From Frankia alni ACN14a (GTDB lineage Bacteria > Actinomycetota > Actinomycetes > Frankiales > Frankiaceae), in the NCBI RefSeq assembly GCF_000058485.1, contig NC_008278.1, positions 7,310,962 to 7,374,961 on the forward strand: a stretch of 64,000 bases of DNA. Direction: 5' to 3'. Position 1 is the stretch's first letter. Each line of letters begins with the position of its first letter. Position numbers and translations under genes: made by a program. Shown here piece by piece: positions 17,701 to 24,393 of the stretch. The notes beneath the pieces are model-generated. The model ran no database searches and had not been told where the DNA came from. It saw only the letters and a program-made list of their open reading frames with translations.

Positions 17701-17908
17701 GGGCGAACGGGTCGACGTCGACGCTCTCGCCCGCCACTTCGAGGCGCGGACCCGGCGCGTGGTGCAGGTCCCCTTCGACCCGCACCTGGCCGACGGCGGG
17801 CGGATCGTGCTGTCGGACCTGAAGCGGGAGACCCGGACGGCCTACCGGGAGATCGCGGGAGCCGTTGCCGAACGCTTCGGCGAGGAGCGCGGCAGCGACC
17901 TCCGTTGA
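14792..17908 (+). CDS. MinD/ParA-type ATPase with a ~770-residue disordered N-terminus (EspI-like)
   Basis: Protein of 1038 residues. The C-terminal ~270 residues form a MinD/ParA ATPase: deviant Walker A IAVLSLKGGVGKTTTTVAVG (Lys-rich loop near residue 795), VVAIDANPDRGTLG, and a Walker B-like block ILLTDCGTGILHSAMHG. The catalytic Asp/Asn pattern is close to EspI (Rv3876) and SCO5717, ATPases of type VII (ESX) loci. The N-terminal ~770 residues are Pro/Arg/Gly-rich, beginning with heptapeptide GW repeats and later showing NQAPQTDQ and RTDRESR repeats. The GTG start at 14792 has GGGGAG 8 nt upstream; the frame is open further upstream but lacks features. No other ESX genes are in the window, so the EspI link rests on architecture. 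Positioning or secretion-related activity is inferred. Confidence 0.82.
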   Translation: MNGDGREISAIQVGGVTDTERTSGDAARREGDARLVAGDSGWAAGDSGWAAGGTGWTVGEPGWTVEEPGWTVDEPGRSQSPVRGSTRGPAGGSALPGPGHPSWPQGRRPASWPATPLPGQGAAGGSGWSAASTAGPGPAAGQGWSVDAAPRGGDAVALPSEGAGHAAPPAVSDTWPSIPQAEPGPAPDPAPQPGGTSRNGRMLPIETRTFDPLLDRLPLAPGGSFGQPYPSAPPAQTRAWRAEPLPPGPRAQPPAAPPPAAPAPPTPPLPPTPTPPLPAAPTARYATPVIRGDERLGGPAGSGSLPPAGTGAGAPPGERFDGYRPSTEYPAPPPGSTATEAIALGGPLTGPAALPAPPGRVPSWLRDPTVSPARHRPAPVDPAASVGREGRGPGPDPRRRLPAPEAPHPGETRQHRPPAQPPHPGWAHQGRPADPPGHDLPGLDMPRREIPARDMPGRDAPRPAPRVDSHRRVIRQEALGRGGALPTPPPVDGAPYGAGRAPVGPPQGSTPYPDDGSYRRASRPTDADRQRAQRSTGSGRHRGARTDQPLRTAQPPRTGQAPQINQGPQINQAPQTDQESRTDHTPRTDRESRARPDQEPRPDRGPHRERRHPAQDVGPRRDAEIRPDRGHRQDSAGRQDGGTWSSRGARAGRGSRADYDPYPDDAPSVSAAPYVPYPDGEAPLGQTRRHRADGSDPYPSGEHPSTGTTPGETRRPTVAQPGPRDAGGRAGLLTSALLPPPPQTASRGWRKLVYQVSAGAVNPGPSPDEVRDRRQLARIRTPLLDCHRIAVLSLKGGVGKTTTTVAVGSTLASLRGDRVVAIDANPDRGTLGSKVPRTSAHTVRELLEDAPRLHRYVDVRKYLSQADSRLEVLASANDPELSDTFGADDYRAVDDLLQRHYSILLTDCGTGILHSAMHGVLELADTLVIVSSATADGGSSASATLDWLDAHGYADHVREAVAVISMFPAQGERVDVDALARHFEARTRRVVQVPFDPHLADGGRIVLSDLKRETRTAYREIAGAVAERFGEERGSDLR
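14906..15031. repeat. Six 21-bp units encoding heptapeptide GW repeats
   Basis: Near-tandem 21-bp units encode DSGWAAG, DSGWAAG, GTGWTVG, EPGWTVE, EPGWTVD and a decayed sixth unit. Trp sits at the fourth position of each heptad. The units fall into two sub-families (gactccgggtgggccgccgg and gagcctgggtggaccgtcg), suggesting separate duplication rounds. Confidence 0.85.
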
Positions 17909-17929
17909 GCCGGGGCCGCCCCGAGCTCA
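17906..17929. terminator. Bidirectional hairpin embedding both stop codons
   Basis: TGAGC-CGGGG-CCG-CCCCG-aGCTCA folds with a single bulge. The left TGA is the stop of the EspI-like gene, and the right TCA is the reverse-complement stop of the convergent flavoprotein gene. There is no T-run; a GC-rich actinomycete terminator is inferred. Confidence 0.5.
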
Positions 17930-19204
17930 GCGGCCCAACGCCGCCACCGCGGCGCGGACACCGGGGCGCCGCAGCTGGCGGGCGACCGTCGTGCGGCCCT
18001 CGATGAGGCGGGTGAACAGGCCGAAGGTGCCCGGGCCCGCCATGAGTGCGTGCATCACCCCCGGCCGCCGGGTGAACGCGCCGAGCACCTCGCGGCCCGC
18101 CGCCATCTCCGGCCCCAGAGTCGCCTCGACGCGAGCCGGGTAGGCGTCCAGGGCGGCCGAGCCGACGGGCCCGGCGGCGCCGGGGGCACCGACTGCGCCC
18201 GCCGCCGCCTCCCCGGCGAGCCGGCCCGAACGCAGCGCGAACGAGATGCCCTCCCGGGTCCACGGGTCGAGCAGGCCGGCGGCGTCCCCGACGACGAGGA
18301 CCCGGCCACGGCGCAGTGGGGAGTCGACGGCCCGGACCCGGGTGAGGTGGCCGGAGTCGTGCTGGCGGGGGACGCCCGCGAGCCCGAGCCGCGCGACGAA
18401 CCGCTCGTAGTAGCCGCGCAGGGCGGCGCCCCTGGCCCGGTCGCCGATCACCCCCACCGTCAGCACGCGCCCCTTGGGGAACAGCCAGCCGTAGGAGCCG
18501 GGCACCGGGCCCCAGTCGAGCAGCATGCGGCCGGCCCACCGATCGGCGAGCGCGGCGTCCACGACGAACTCACCCTCCAGGCCGACGTCGATCTGATCGC
18601 ACCGGACCCCGACGTGGGTGCCGCAGCGCCCCGAGGCGCCGTCCGCCCCGATCACGACCCGGGCCCGCAGGTCGGCGCCGCCGCGCACCCGGACGTGCAC
18701 CCAGCCGTCGTCGGCCCCGAGCACCGCGGCGCCCGCCCGCCGGTCGGCCGAATCGGCCACATCGGCCGCCTCGGCCACATCGGCCGCCTCGCGCAGGCCC
18801 AGCACCTGCACGCCGGTCCGCACGACCGCGCCCGCCGCCTCGGCCTCGGCCAGCAGCGCGGCGTCCAGGTCGGCCCGCATCACCATGGACAGCCAGGGCG
18901 GCGCGTCCGGCTGGCCGCGGCTGACCGTGTACCGGCCGTCCAGGGTCATGGTCAGCGAGCTGACCGTGGCGCGGACCAGGCCGGCCAGATCGATGCCGAC
19001 AAGGTCGGTCGACAGGCCGACCAGGCCGCCCCCGCAGGTCTTGTAGCGCGGCATCGACGACCGTTCGAGGACGCAGACCCGGGCCCCGGCGGCCGCCGCC
19101 GCCCGCGCCGCGCTGCCCCCGGCGGGGCCCGCCCCGACGACGATGACGTCGAACGTGCTGTCCGGCCTGTCGCTCGTGCTGTCCGGCCTGTCGCTCGTGC
19201 CCAC
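17927..19204 (-). CDS. Geranylgeranyl reductase family FAD-dependent oxidoreductase
   Basis: Flavoprotein of 425 residues. The N-terminal FAD-binding Rossmann motif is DVIVVGAGPAGGSAARAA; MPRYKTCGGGL is the diagnostic family block; and VLVVGDAAGLLDPWTREGIS is the second FAD-contact (GD) motif. Related enzymes reduce the double bonds of prenyl chains (geranylgeranyl, menaquinone side chain). Menaquinone genes mqnB/mqnD occur in this window, and menaquinone saturation is a reasonable but unproven role. The GTG start at 19202-19204 has AGGAGGGG 8 nt upstream. The first residues hold a duplicated SDRPDST unit encoded by a 21-bp direct repeat (about 19155-19197). Internal AADVAEAADVADSAD repeats are encoded near 18755-18795. 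Confidence 0.88.
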   Translation of the reverse strand: MGTSDRPDSTSDRPDSTFDVIVVGAGPAGGSAARAAAAAGARVCVLERSSMPRYKTCGGGLVGLSTDLVGIDLAGLVRATVSSLTMTLDGRYTVSRGQPDAPPWLSMVMRADLDAALLAEAEAAGAVVRTGVQVLGLREAADVAEAADVADSADRRAGAAVLGADDGWVHVRVRGGADLRARVVIGADGASGRCGTHVGVRCDQIDVGLEGEFVVDAALADRWAGRMLLDWGPVPGSYGWLFPKGRVLTVGVIGDRARGAALRGYYERFVARLGLAGVPRQHDSGHLTRVRAVDSPLRRGRVLVVGDAAGLLDPWTREGISFALRSGRLAGEAAAGAVGAPGAAGPVGSAALDAYPARVEATLGPEMAAGREVLGAFTRRPGVMHALMAGPGTFGLFTRLIEGRTTVARQLRRPGVRAAVAALGR

Positions 19205-19236
19205 CGCAATCCCCTCCTGTCGGACCACGGCCCGCC

Positions 19237-20430
19237 TCAGCGCAGGGTGAGGCTGCGGCCGACGAGACCGGCCCGGACCCGGCGCTCCGGCGCGGTGAGC
19301 GGGGTCGGGTCCGCGAGCGCCTCCCGGTAGGCGAGCGCCAGCGCGGCGGCGGGCTCCTCGCAGCGCTCGGCCGCGGTGTCCGTGGCGAGATCCCAGACCG
19401 GGATGACGAGGCCGTCGGCCCGGAAGAAGCCGACGAACCGGGTTCCCGGACCGACGGTCAGCCGCTCGGCCGCGGCCAGCCGGGCGAGGGCGTCCAGCAA
19501 CGCCTCCTCCGAACGGGCGGCGTCGCCGGTGTCCGCCGCGCCCGTGGCCGCCGGGTCCGTGGCCGCCGGGTCCGTGGCCGCCGCGCCCGAGGCCGCTCCG
19601 GCCGGCGCGGCCAGGGGCAGCGCCCAGCGCAGATGCCACCGGTCGCTCGGGTGACACCAGTAGGCGGCGGGCACGGCGGACAGCCGCACGGTGGGTACCA
19701 CGGTGGCGTTGGCGCGCTCCAGCATCGCCGCCACCTCCTGGTTGGGCCCGCTGTCGTCGTCCGACGGCGGCAGCCACCACCCGAAGCCGGAATGGACGGT
19801 GATCTCCAGGGGAGCGGGGTCGAGCAGGTCGGTGAGCCGGGGCAGCCCGGCCAGCCCGTCCGGCCGCTGCTCGACCAGGCGCGGCGACGAGGCCGCCGGG
19901 ACGTCCACCACGTTGCCCGGGTCGGCGTCGAGCGCGGCGAGCAGCGCCCCGGCGATGTCCCGGGACGGGTCCAACCCGGGTAGCGCGGTCTGCATCGCGA
20001 CGAGGATCTCCCCGTCCTCGCGGACCAGTGCCGGCGCCGCCTGCGGCAGCATCGTGCAGAGCGTGATGCGCCTCTCGGCGTGCTCGGGATGCTTGGCGAG
20101 ATGGTCGGCCGAGAGGATCACCGGGGCGGTCGCGCTCGGCACCAGCTCTCGCAACGCGACCAGGTCGGGCTCGTCCCGGCGGCCGAGGAAGGGCCGCAGT
20201 ACCGGCGCCGGCCGCCGCCGCTCGCCGTGGCACGCCTTGTAGCGACGCCCGGAGCCACAGGGGCAGGGTTCCCGCGGCCCGACAACGCCGGTCGCGCCGG
20301 TCGGATCGGCCGAGCCGGTCGAGCCGGGCCCCGGCCCGGAGGGACGGCGGCGGGCGGCGGGGGTCGAACCGGCCGCGAGGCGAGAGGAGGGGCGGGCGCC
20401 CGGACGCTGGGGTGCGGGTCGACGTGCGAT
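19237..20430 (-). CDS. DUF5926 / SEC-C motif protein with probable AUC start
   Basis: Matches the actinobacterial DUF5926 family: a zinc-binding SEC-C motif near the N-terminus (EPCPCGSGRRYKACHGE, codons within 20221-20270), then LVALRELVPSATAPVIL, TVHSGFGWWLPPSDDDSG, TVVPTVRLSAVPAAYWC and a C-terminal GLVIPVWDLATD. No ATG, GTG or TTG occurs in frame upstream of the SEC-C motif; the first such codon downstream is TTG at 20152-20154, which would delete the motif. An ATC at 20428-20430, preceded by AGGAG at 6 nt spacing, gives MARRPAPQRPG, closely resembling the basic N-terminus (MAKKRP-like) of homologues. I therefore propose an AUC start. Function unknown; SEC-C binds zinc in SecA and related proteins. 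Internal repeats of gccgccgggtccgtg lie at about 19545-19590. Confidence 0.82.
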   Translation of the reverse strand: MARRPAPQRPGARPSSRLAAGSTPAARRRPSGPGPGSTGSADPTGATGVVGPREPCPCGSGRRYKACHGERRRPAPVLRPFLGRRDEPDLVALRELVPSATAPVILSADHLAKHPEHAERRITLCTMLPQAAPALVREDGEILVAMQTALPGLDPSRDIAGALLAALDADPGNVVDVPAASSPRLVEQRPDGLAGLPRLTDLLDPAPLEITVHSGFGWWLPPSDDDSGPNQEVAAMLERANATVVPTVRLSAVPAAYWCHPSDRWHLRWALPLAAPAGAASGAAATDPAATDPAATGAADTGDAARSEEALLDALARLAAAERLTVGPGTRFVGFFRADGLVIPVWDLATDTAAERCEEPAAALALAYREALADPTPLTAPERRVRAGLVGRSLTLR

Positions 20431-20824
20431 CGCGGGCTCCTGAGGTCATGACCGTCACGCACGGTCGTGGGCATGGGCTGGGTACGGCTGGATTCGGGGT
20501 AAGGCTAGGCCATGAGCGGCGCGAGGCGGGAACGCCGGGCGCCGCGGCGGCACCCCGCCCGCGCATTCCGGGAGAACCCCCATCCACCCTGGGTGTTGTC
20601 CCGTCAAGCCGGCACCGGCCGTACCCGGGCCTCGGGGTCGACAGGCACGATGATGGTGCCTGTCCGCCGGGGCGCTCCCGGCGGGTGCGCGGAGATGATC
20701 GCCGTGCTCGGCTCGCCTGCGCCGCCCGGTCGGACCCCGCGATCCCACGAAAGCGACATCCCGGGGCGGAGAATGGGGGTTTTCCCGCGAGCCGGCCAGC
20801 GTCGATGTCGAGACAACGGGGGGC
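20431..20824. other. Divergent intergenic region with strong secondary structure
   Basis: A 394-bp region between the DUF5926 gene and the oxidoreductase gene. It contains two adjacent perfect inverted repeats (separate entry). No protein-coding signal is seen; promoters for both flanking genes should lie here. Confidence 0.4.
20640..20684 (+). promoter_or_regulatory. Two abutting perfect inverted repeats upstream of the oxidoreductase gene
   Basis: First repeat: GACAGGCAC-gatgatg-GTGCCTGTC (20640-20664, 9-bp arms). Second repeat: CCGCCGGG-gcgct-CCCGGCGG (20664-20684, 8-bp arms). They lie about 140 bp before the start at 20825. They could be a structured mRNA leader, an attenuator, or an operator plus hairpin. 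No known riboswitch class was recognised. Confidence 0.5.
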
Positions 20825-21787
20825 TTGGTGGCAAAGGTCGTCGTGGCCGGCGGTGGAATTGCGGGAATCGCCTGTGCCAGTGTGCTGCAAGCGCGAGGAA
20901 TCACGGTGGAGGTCCGGGACCGGGGCCGGGTGATCGGCGGCCGGATGGCCTCTCGGTGGATTGACGGGCGGATCGTGGACTCCGGCGCTTCCTACTTCAC
21001 CGTCACCGCACCCGAGTTCGCCGAGGTCGTGGACGACTGGACGGCCCGGGGCACGGTGCGGCTGTGGACCCGGCGGATGTCGGTGATCAGCGGGCCGGAC
21101 GCGACGCTGACCGCGGCCGAACCGGGGCCGCTGCGCTACGCCGCGCCCCGCGGGCTGCGGTCCCTGGTCGCGGACCTCGCGTCCCGCGCCGGGGTCAGCG
21201 TGACGCAGTCCGCCCCGATCGTCCGGGTCACCCCGGGCCCGCTCGTCGACGGCGAGCCGGTGGACGCGGTGGTGCTGGCCATGCCCGATCCGCAGGCGGT
21301 GCGCCACCTCGACGAGGCCTTCACCGAGGAACGCGCCCTGGTCGCCGACCGGCCCTGGTCGCCCGCGCTGGCGCTGCTCGCGGGCTGGTCGCACCGCTGC
21401 TGGGCGCCCATGGACGGCGCCTTCGTGCACGACGACGACACGATCGAGTGGATCGCCGACGACGGGCGCCGCCGCGGGGACAACGCGCCCGTCCTGGTGG
21501 CGCACTCGACGGCCGGGTTCGCCCGGCCGCGGCTGACCGAGCCGGCCACGGCCGGCCCCGCGCTCATCGAGTCGCTGCGGCGGCTGCTCGCCATCCCGGA
21601 GCAGCCCCGGTGGATGTACGTGCAGCGGTGGACGTTCGCCCGGCCGCAGCGCCCGCACGAGCAACCGTTCCACCTGTCCGACAATGGAATCGGCCTCGCG
21701 GGCGACGGATGGGGCCGCCCGAAGATCGAGAATGCCTGGCTCTCGGGCACCGGGTTGGGCCGGGCGATCGCCGAGCGACTCCGATGA
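20825..21787 (+). CDS. Renalase-like NAD(P)/FAD-dependent oxidoreductase
   Basis: Flavoprotein of 320 residues. The N-terminal motif VVVAGGGIAGIACASVLQ binds the FAD ADP moiety; RVIGGRMASRWIDGRIVDSG is the GG-R-M region characteristic of renalase-type amine-oxidase-fold proteins; the C-terminus IGLAGDGWGRPKIENAWLSG is the conserved second FAD contact. The substrate is unknown; bacterial renalases oxidise isomeric dihydronicotinamides. The start is the TTG at 20825 or the adjacent GTG at 20828, following an acgggggg ribosome site. It is followed 82 bp later by the RsbW-like gene in the same direction. Cytosolic; no signal peptide. Confidence 0.85.
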   Translation: MVAKVVVAGGGIAGIACASVLQARGITVEVRDRGRVIGGRMASRWIDGRIVDSGASYFTVTAPEFAEVVDDWTARGTVRLWTRRMSVISGPDATLTAAEPGPLRYAAPRGLRSLVADLASRAGVSVTQSAPIVRVTPGPLVDGEPVDAVVLAMPDPQAVRHLDEAFTEERALVADRPWSPALALLAGWSHRCWAPMDGAFVHDDDTIEWIADDGRRRGDNAPVLVAHSTAGFARPRLTEPATAGPALIESLRRLLAIPEQPRWMYVQRWTFARPQRPHEQPFHLSDNGIGLAGDGWGRPKIENAWLSGTGLGRAIAERLR

Positions 21788-21869
21788 TCCGCAACGGTGT
21801 GACGCACTTCCGAGAATGTTCGTCTACCAGGGTCGATTGACGTTGCTCGCGGGGGGTACACCAGCCGAC

Positions 21870-22412
21870 ATGGAGATCAAACTAAGCCTGTCGTTGCCTC
21901 GCGATGAGATCTCCATACCGGTGGTTAGACGAATCTGTACGCAGTCGCTAAAGGTTCTCGGGGTATCCCAGGAATGCATCGATGATGTTGAGCTTGCGTT
22001 GACGGAGGCATGTGCGAATGTTCTTCTCCATGCCCAGATCGAGGACGAGTACGAGGTGTCGGTCGGCGTCGACAACGAGGTGGCCGTCATCGAGGTGAGC
22101 GACCGCGGCGGCGGCCTGGACAGCACCTTCGAGAGCGTGTTCGATCCGGACCGGGCGACCCGCCCGACCCCGGACGGCACGGCGCCGGAGAACGTCCCGG
22201 AGCAGGGGCGGGGAATCTTCCTGATGCGGGCGCTCATGGACCGCGTCCAGTTCCACCGCGTCGAGGGCCCACATCGGGGTACCCGCGTCCACCTGGAGAA
22301 GGTACTGGCCTGGGAGGAGAGCGCCCCGGGTGCGCAGCTGGCCCGGGCACGCAGGGCGACCGGCCCGTGGGGCACCCCCCACCCGCCGAAGGCCGCCGAC
22401 GAACCCGTCTGA
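21870..22412 (+). CDS. RsbW-like ATP-binding (HATPase) anti-sigma/serine kinase
   Basis: Single-domain GHKL ATPase of 180 residues. The conserved N-box ELALTEACANVLLHA and G1 box VIEVSDRGGGLD are present, and the G2-type segment is EQGRGIFLMRALMDRV, which is the RsbW/SpoIIAB pattern. Such proteins bind and inhibit sigma factors or phosphorylate anti-sigma antagonists. No sigma factor or antagonist is adjacent, so the partner is unknown. ATG 21870 (MEIKLSLSLPRDEISIP) matches the start of Streptomyces/Frankia homologues; an in-frame ATG at 21816 would add 18 residues. The coding sequence is slightly less GC-rich at its 5' end than its neighbours. Confidence 0.88.
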   Translation: MEIKLSLSLPRDEISIPVVRRICTQSLKVLGVSQECIDDVELALTEACANVLLHAQIEDEYEVSVGVDNEVAVIEVSDRGGGLDSTFESVFDPDRATRPTPDGTAPENVPEQGRGIFLMRALMDRVQFHRVEGPHRGTRVHLEKVLAWEESAPGAQLARARRATGPWGTPHPPKAADEPV

Positions 22413-22547
22413 CCCCACCCCAACCCACCCACGGTCACCGCGTGGGCGTTCGACCGGCCTTCCCGCGCGGGGGAAGCGGCTACCCTGACGCTAGTTGACG
22501 GAAGCTGGCGGAAGTTGACGGCGAGCGGGGGCTGGGTGGGTGCCGGG

Positions 22548-23258
22548 ATGGATGCGGTGAGGACCGACGCGACCAGGACGACGGCCAGGATCGGGGTCGT
22601 CACCTTCCCGGGTTCGCTCGACGACCGGGACGCGGCGCTCGCCGTGCGGGCCGCCGGCGCCGAGCCGGTCGCCCTCTGGCACGGCGACGACGACCTCGCC
22701 GGGGTCGACGCCGTCATCCTGCCCGGCGGCTTCTCCTACGGGGACTACCTGCGCGCCGGCGCGATCGCCCGGTTCTCCCCGATGGTCGCGGCCCTCGTCG
22801 CCGCGGCCGCCGACGGCCTGCCCACGCTGGGCATCTGCAACGGCTTCCAGGTGCTGTGCGAGGCCGGCCTGCTGCCGGGCGCGCTGACCCGCAACGCCGG
22901 GCTGCACTTCGTCTGCCGCGACCAGCGGCTGCGGGTCGAGACCACGGCGACGGCGTGGACGCGCGACTACCAGGCCGGCGAGGAGATCGTCATCCCCGTC
23001 AAGCACGGTGACGGCCGCTTCGTGGCGAGCCCCGAGGTGCTCGCCGAGCTGGCTGCGCAGGACCGGATCGTCCTGCGTTACCTCGGCGGCAACCCCAACG
23101 GCTCGGCCGACGACATCGCCGGGGTCTGCAACGCCGAGCGCACGATCATGGGCCTCATGCCTCACCCGGAACACGCCGTCGACGAGCTGACCGGCTCGGG
23201 CCTGGACGGGCTGCGCATGTTCACCTCGGTGCTGACCGGCCTGCTCGCCCGCGCCTGA
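22548..23258 (+). CDS. purQ: Phosphoribosylformylglycinamidine synthase, glutaminase subunit
   Basis: Glutamine amidotransferase subunit of FGAM synthase, step 4 of purine synthesis, supplying ammonia to PurL. Signatures are [39 protein letters not shown], the nucleophile elbow [20 protein letters not shown] with catalytic Cys, and [12 protein letters not shown] with the catalytic His/Glu. The start is ATG 22548; 236 residues. purS is not upstream as it normally is; it lies about 14 kb away on the other strand. purL lies 4.1 kb downstream, separated by ABC transporter genes. Repeats of gaag(c/t)tg(g/a)cgg occur just before the start. Confidence 0.96.
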   Translation: MDAVRTDATRTTARIGVVTFPGSLDDRDAALAVRAAGAEPVALWHGDDDLAGVDAVILPGGFSYGDYLRAGAIARFSPMVAALVAAAADGLPTLGICNGFQVLCEAGLLPGALTRNAGLHFVCRDQRLRVETTATAWTRDYQAGEEIVIPVKHGDGRFVASPEVLAELAAQDRIVLRYLGGNPNGSADDIAGVCNAERTIMGLMPHPEHAVDELTGSGLDGLRMFTSVLTGLLARA

Positions 23259-23266
23259 GGCGGCCC

Positions 23267-23281
23267 GCCGGTCACACCGGC
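23267..23281. terminator. Short GC-rich hairpin after purQ
   Basis: GCCGGT-CAC-ACCGGC, perfect 6-bp arms, 9 bp beyond the purQ stop and facing the convergent ABC gene fragment. No T-run. A possible bidirectional terminator. Confidence 0.35.
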
Positions 23282-23332
23282 CCGAGACCGGGCGCGGCGG
23301 GCGCGGCCGGCTGCACCCGACCCGGCGGGCTA

Positions 23333-23673
23333 CTAGAGCTCGGATGCGAGCTCGTCGGCGGGCTCGTCGTCCCGCGCCACCGACCGGCGCAGCGCCGTAT
23401 GCAAGGCCGCCGGCGTGAGCACGCCGACCAGCTCGCCGTCGGCGTGGACGTCGAGCGCGCCGCTGTCCTGCGCCAGCAGCGCGGACAGCGCCTCCCGCAG
23501 GGACGCCCCCACCTCGATCCCGCCCGGCCGGTGCCCGCCGGGTCGGGGCGGTTCGAGATCCTCCCGGCGCAGCGTGGTCACCGACAGCCGCCGCAACGCC
23601 CGGTCGGAACCGGTGAAGCCGGCGACGAAGTCGGTGGCCGGGCGGCCGAGGATGCGGGCGGGTCGATCTGCTC
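23333..23673 (-). pseudogene. Frameshifted 3' end of the osmoprotectant ABC ATPase (CBS domain)
   Basis: After the frame break this strand continues in another frame as ARILGRPATDFVAGFTGSDR, ALRRLSVTTLRRED and then a CBS-type segment (SLREALSALLAQDSGALDVH; GELVGVLTPAALHTALRR). DFVAGFTGSDR is the classic segment that follows the ATPase domain in OpuCA/ProV-type proteins (FVADFIGADR). The coding sequence is thus the missing C-terminal part of the gene at 23578-24357, displaced by a 1-nt loss (or 2-nt gain) near 23658-23673. It has no start of its own with a plausible ribosome site. It is either a true mutation, a sequencing error, or programmed frameshifting. Confidence 0.8.
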
Positions 23674-24357
23674 CAGGTGACCGCCCTGGCGGAACACCGC
23701 GATCCGGTCACCGAGCCGGATCGCCTCGTCCAGGTCGTGGGTGACGAACACCACCGTCTTGCGGATCTCCCGCTGCAGCCGCAGGAACTCCGCCTGCAGC
23801 CGGTCCCGCGCGATCGGGTCGATCGCGGAGAAGGGCTCGTCCATGAGCAGCACCGGCGGATCGGCGGCCAGCGCCCGCGCGACGCCGACCCGCTGCTGCT
23901 GCCCGCCGGACAGCTCGTGCGGGTAGCGCCTGCCCATCGTGGCCGGATCGAGGCCGACCAGATCGAGCATCGCGTCCACCCGCGCACGGATGCGGGCACG
24001 GTCCCAGCCCAGCATCCGCGGCACGGTGCCGACGTTCGCGTGCACCGTCAGGTGCGGGAACAGGCCGATCTGCTGGATGACGTAGCCGATGCGCCGGCGC
24101 AGCCGCACCGGGTCGGTGCGGGCCACGTCCTCGCCGGCCACCAGGATGTGCCCGGACGTCGGCTCCACCAGCCGATTGATCATCTTCATGGTCGTGGTCT
24201 TGCCGCAGCCGGACGGGCCCACCAGGCACAGCAGCTCGCCGGCGGGCACGTCGAGGGAGAGGTCCGCGACCGCGACCGTGCCGTCCGGATAGCGCTTGCC
24301 CACCCCGCGCAACGAGATCATCGGGTCCGCCGCGGTCGTCGATTCCACGGTCGTCAT
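23578..24357 (-). CDS. Glycine betaine/osmoprotectant-type ABC transporter ATPase, frameshifted
   Basis: ATPase subunit of an OpuC/ProU-class (quaternary amine) importer. Walker A VGPSGCGKTTTMKMINRL, Q-loop GYVIQQIGLFPHLTV, signature ELSGGQQQRVGVARALA, Walker B VLLMDEPFSAIDP and switch VVFVTHDLDEA are all intact. The reading frame departs from the family after GHLEQID: the following ~27 residues (PPASSAARPPTSS...) are out of frame, and the expected continuation plus CBS domain lies in another frame (23333-23673). ATG 24355-24357 has GGAGGA about 10 nt upstream. Unusually, it is transcribed divergently from its two permease genes and binding-protein gene. ATP hydrolysis might survive; loss of the CBS tail would remove ionic-strength sensing. 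Confidence 0.88.
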   Translation of the reverse strand: MTTVESTTAADPMISLRGVGKRYPDGTVAVADLSLDVPAGELLCLVGPSGCGKTTTMKMINRLVEPTSGHILVAGEDVARTDPVRLRRRIGYVIQQIGLFPHLTVHANVGTVPRMLGWDRARIRARVDAMLDLVGLDPATMGRRYPHELSGGQQQRVGVARALAADPPVLLMDEPFSAIDPIARDRLQAEFLRLQREIRKTVVFVTHDLDEAIRLGDRIAVFRQGGHLEQIDPPASSAARPPTSSPASPVPTGRCGGCR

Positions 24358-24393
24358 GGGCGTCGAGTCCTCCGTACCGGTTACGGTGCTTCG
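24358..24393. promoter_or_regulatory. 36-bp divergent promoter region of the ABC transporter
   Basis: Only 36 bp separate the ATPase ATG (leftward) and the first permease GTG (rightward). It contains the ATPase ribosome site and an imperfect palindrome cgtaccggttacg. Promoter elements for at least one side must lie inside the opposing coding sequence, or the transcripts have short or no leaders. Confidence 0.45.

Noticed and set aside
17927-21673. Open minus-strand frame of 1248 codons including the reductase
   Set aside because: Only the last 425 codons carry family motifs; the rest is antisense or out of frame to the DUF5926 and oxidoreductase genes.
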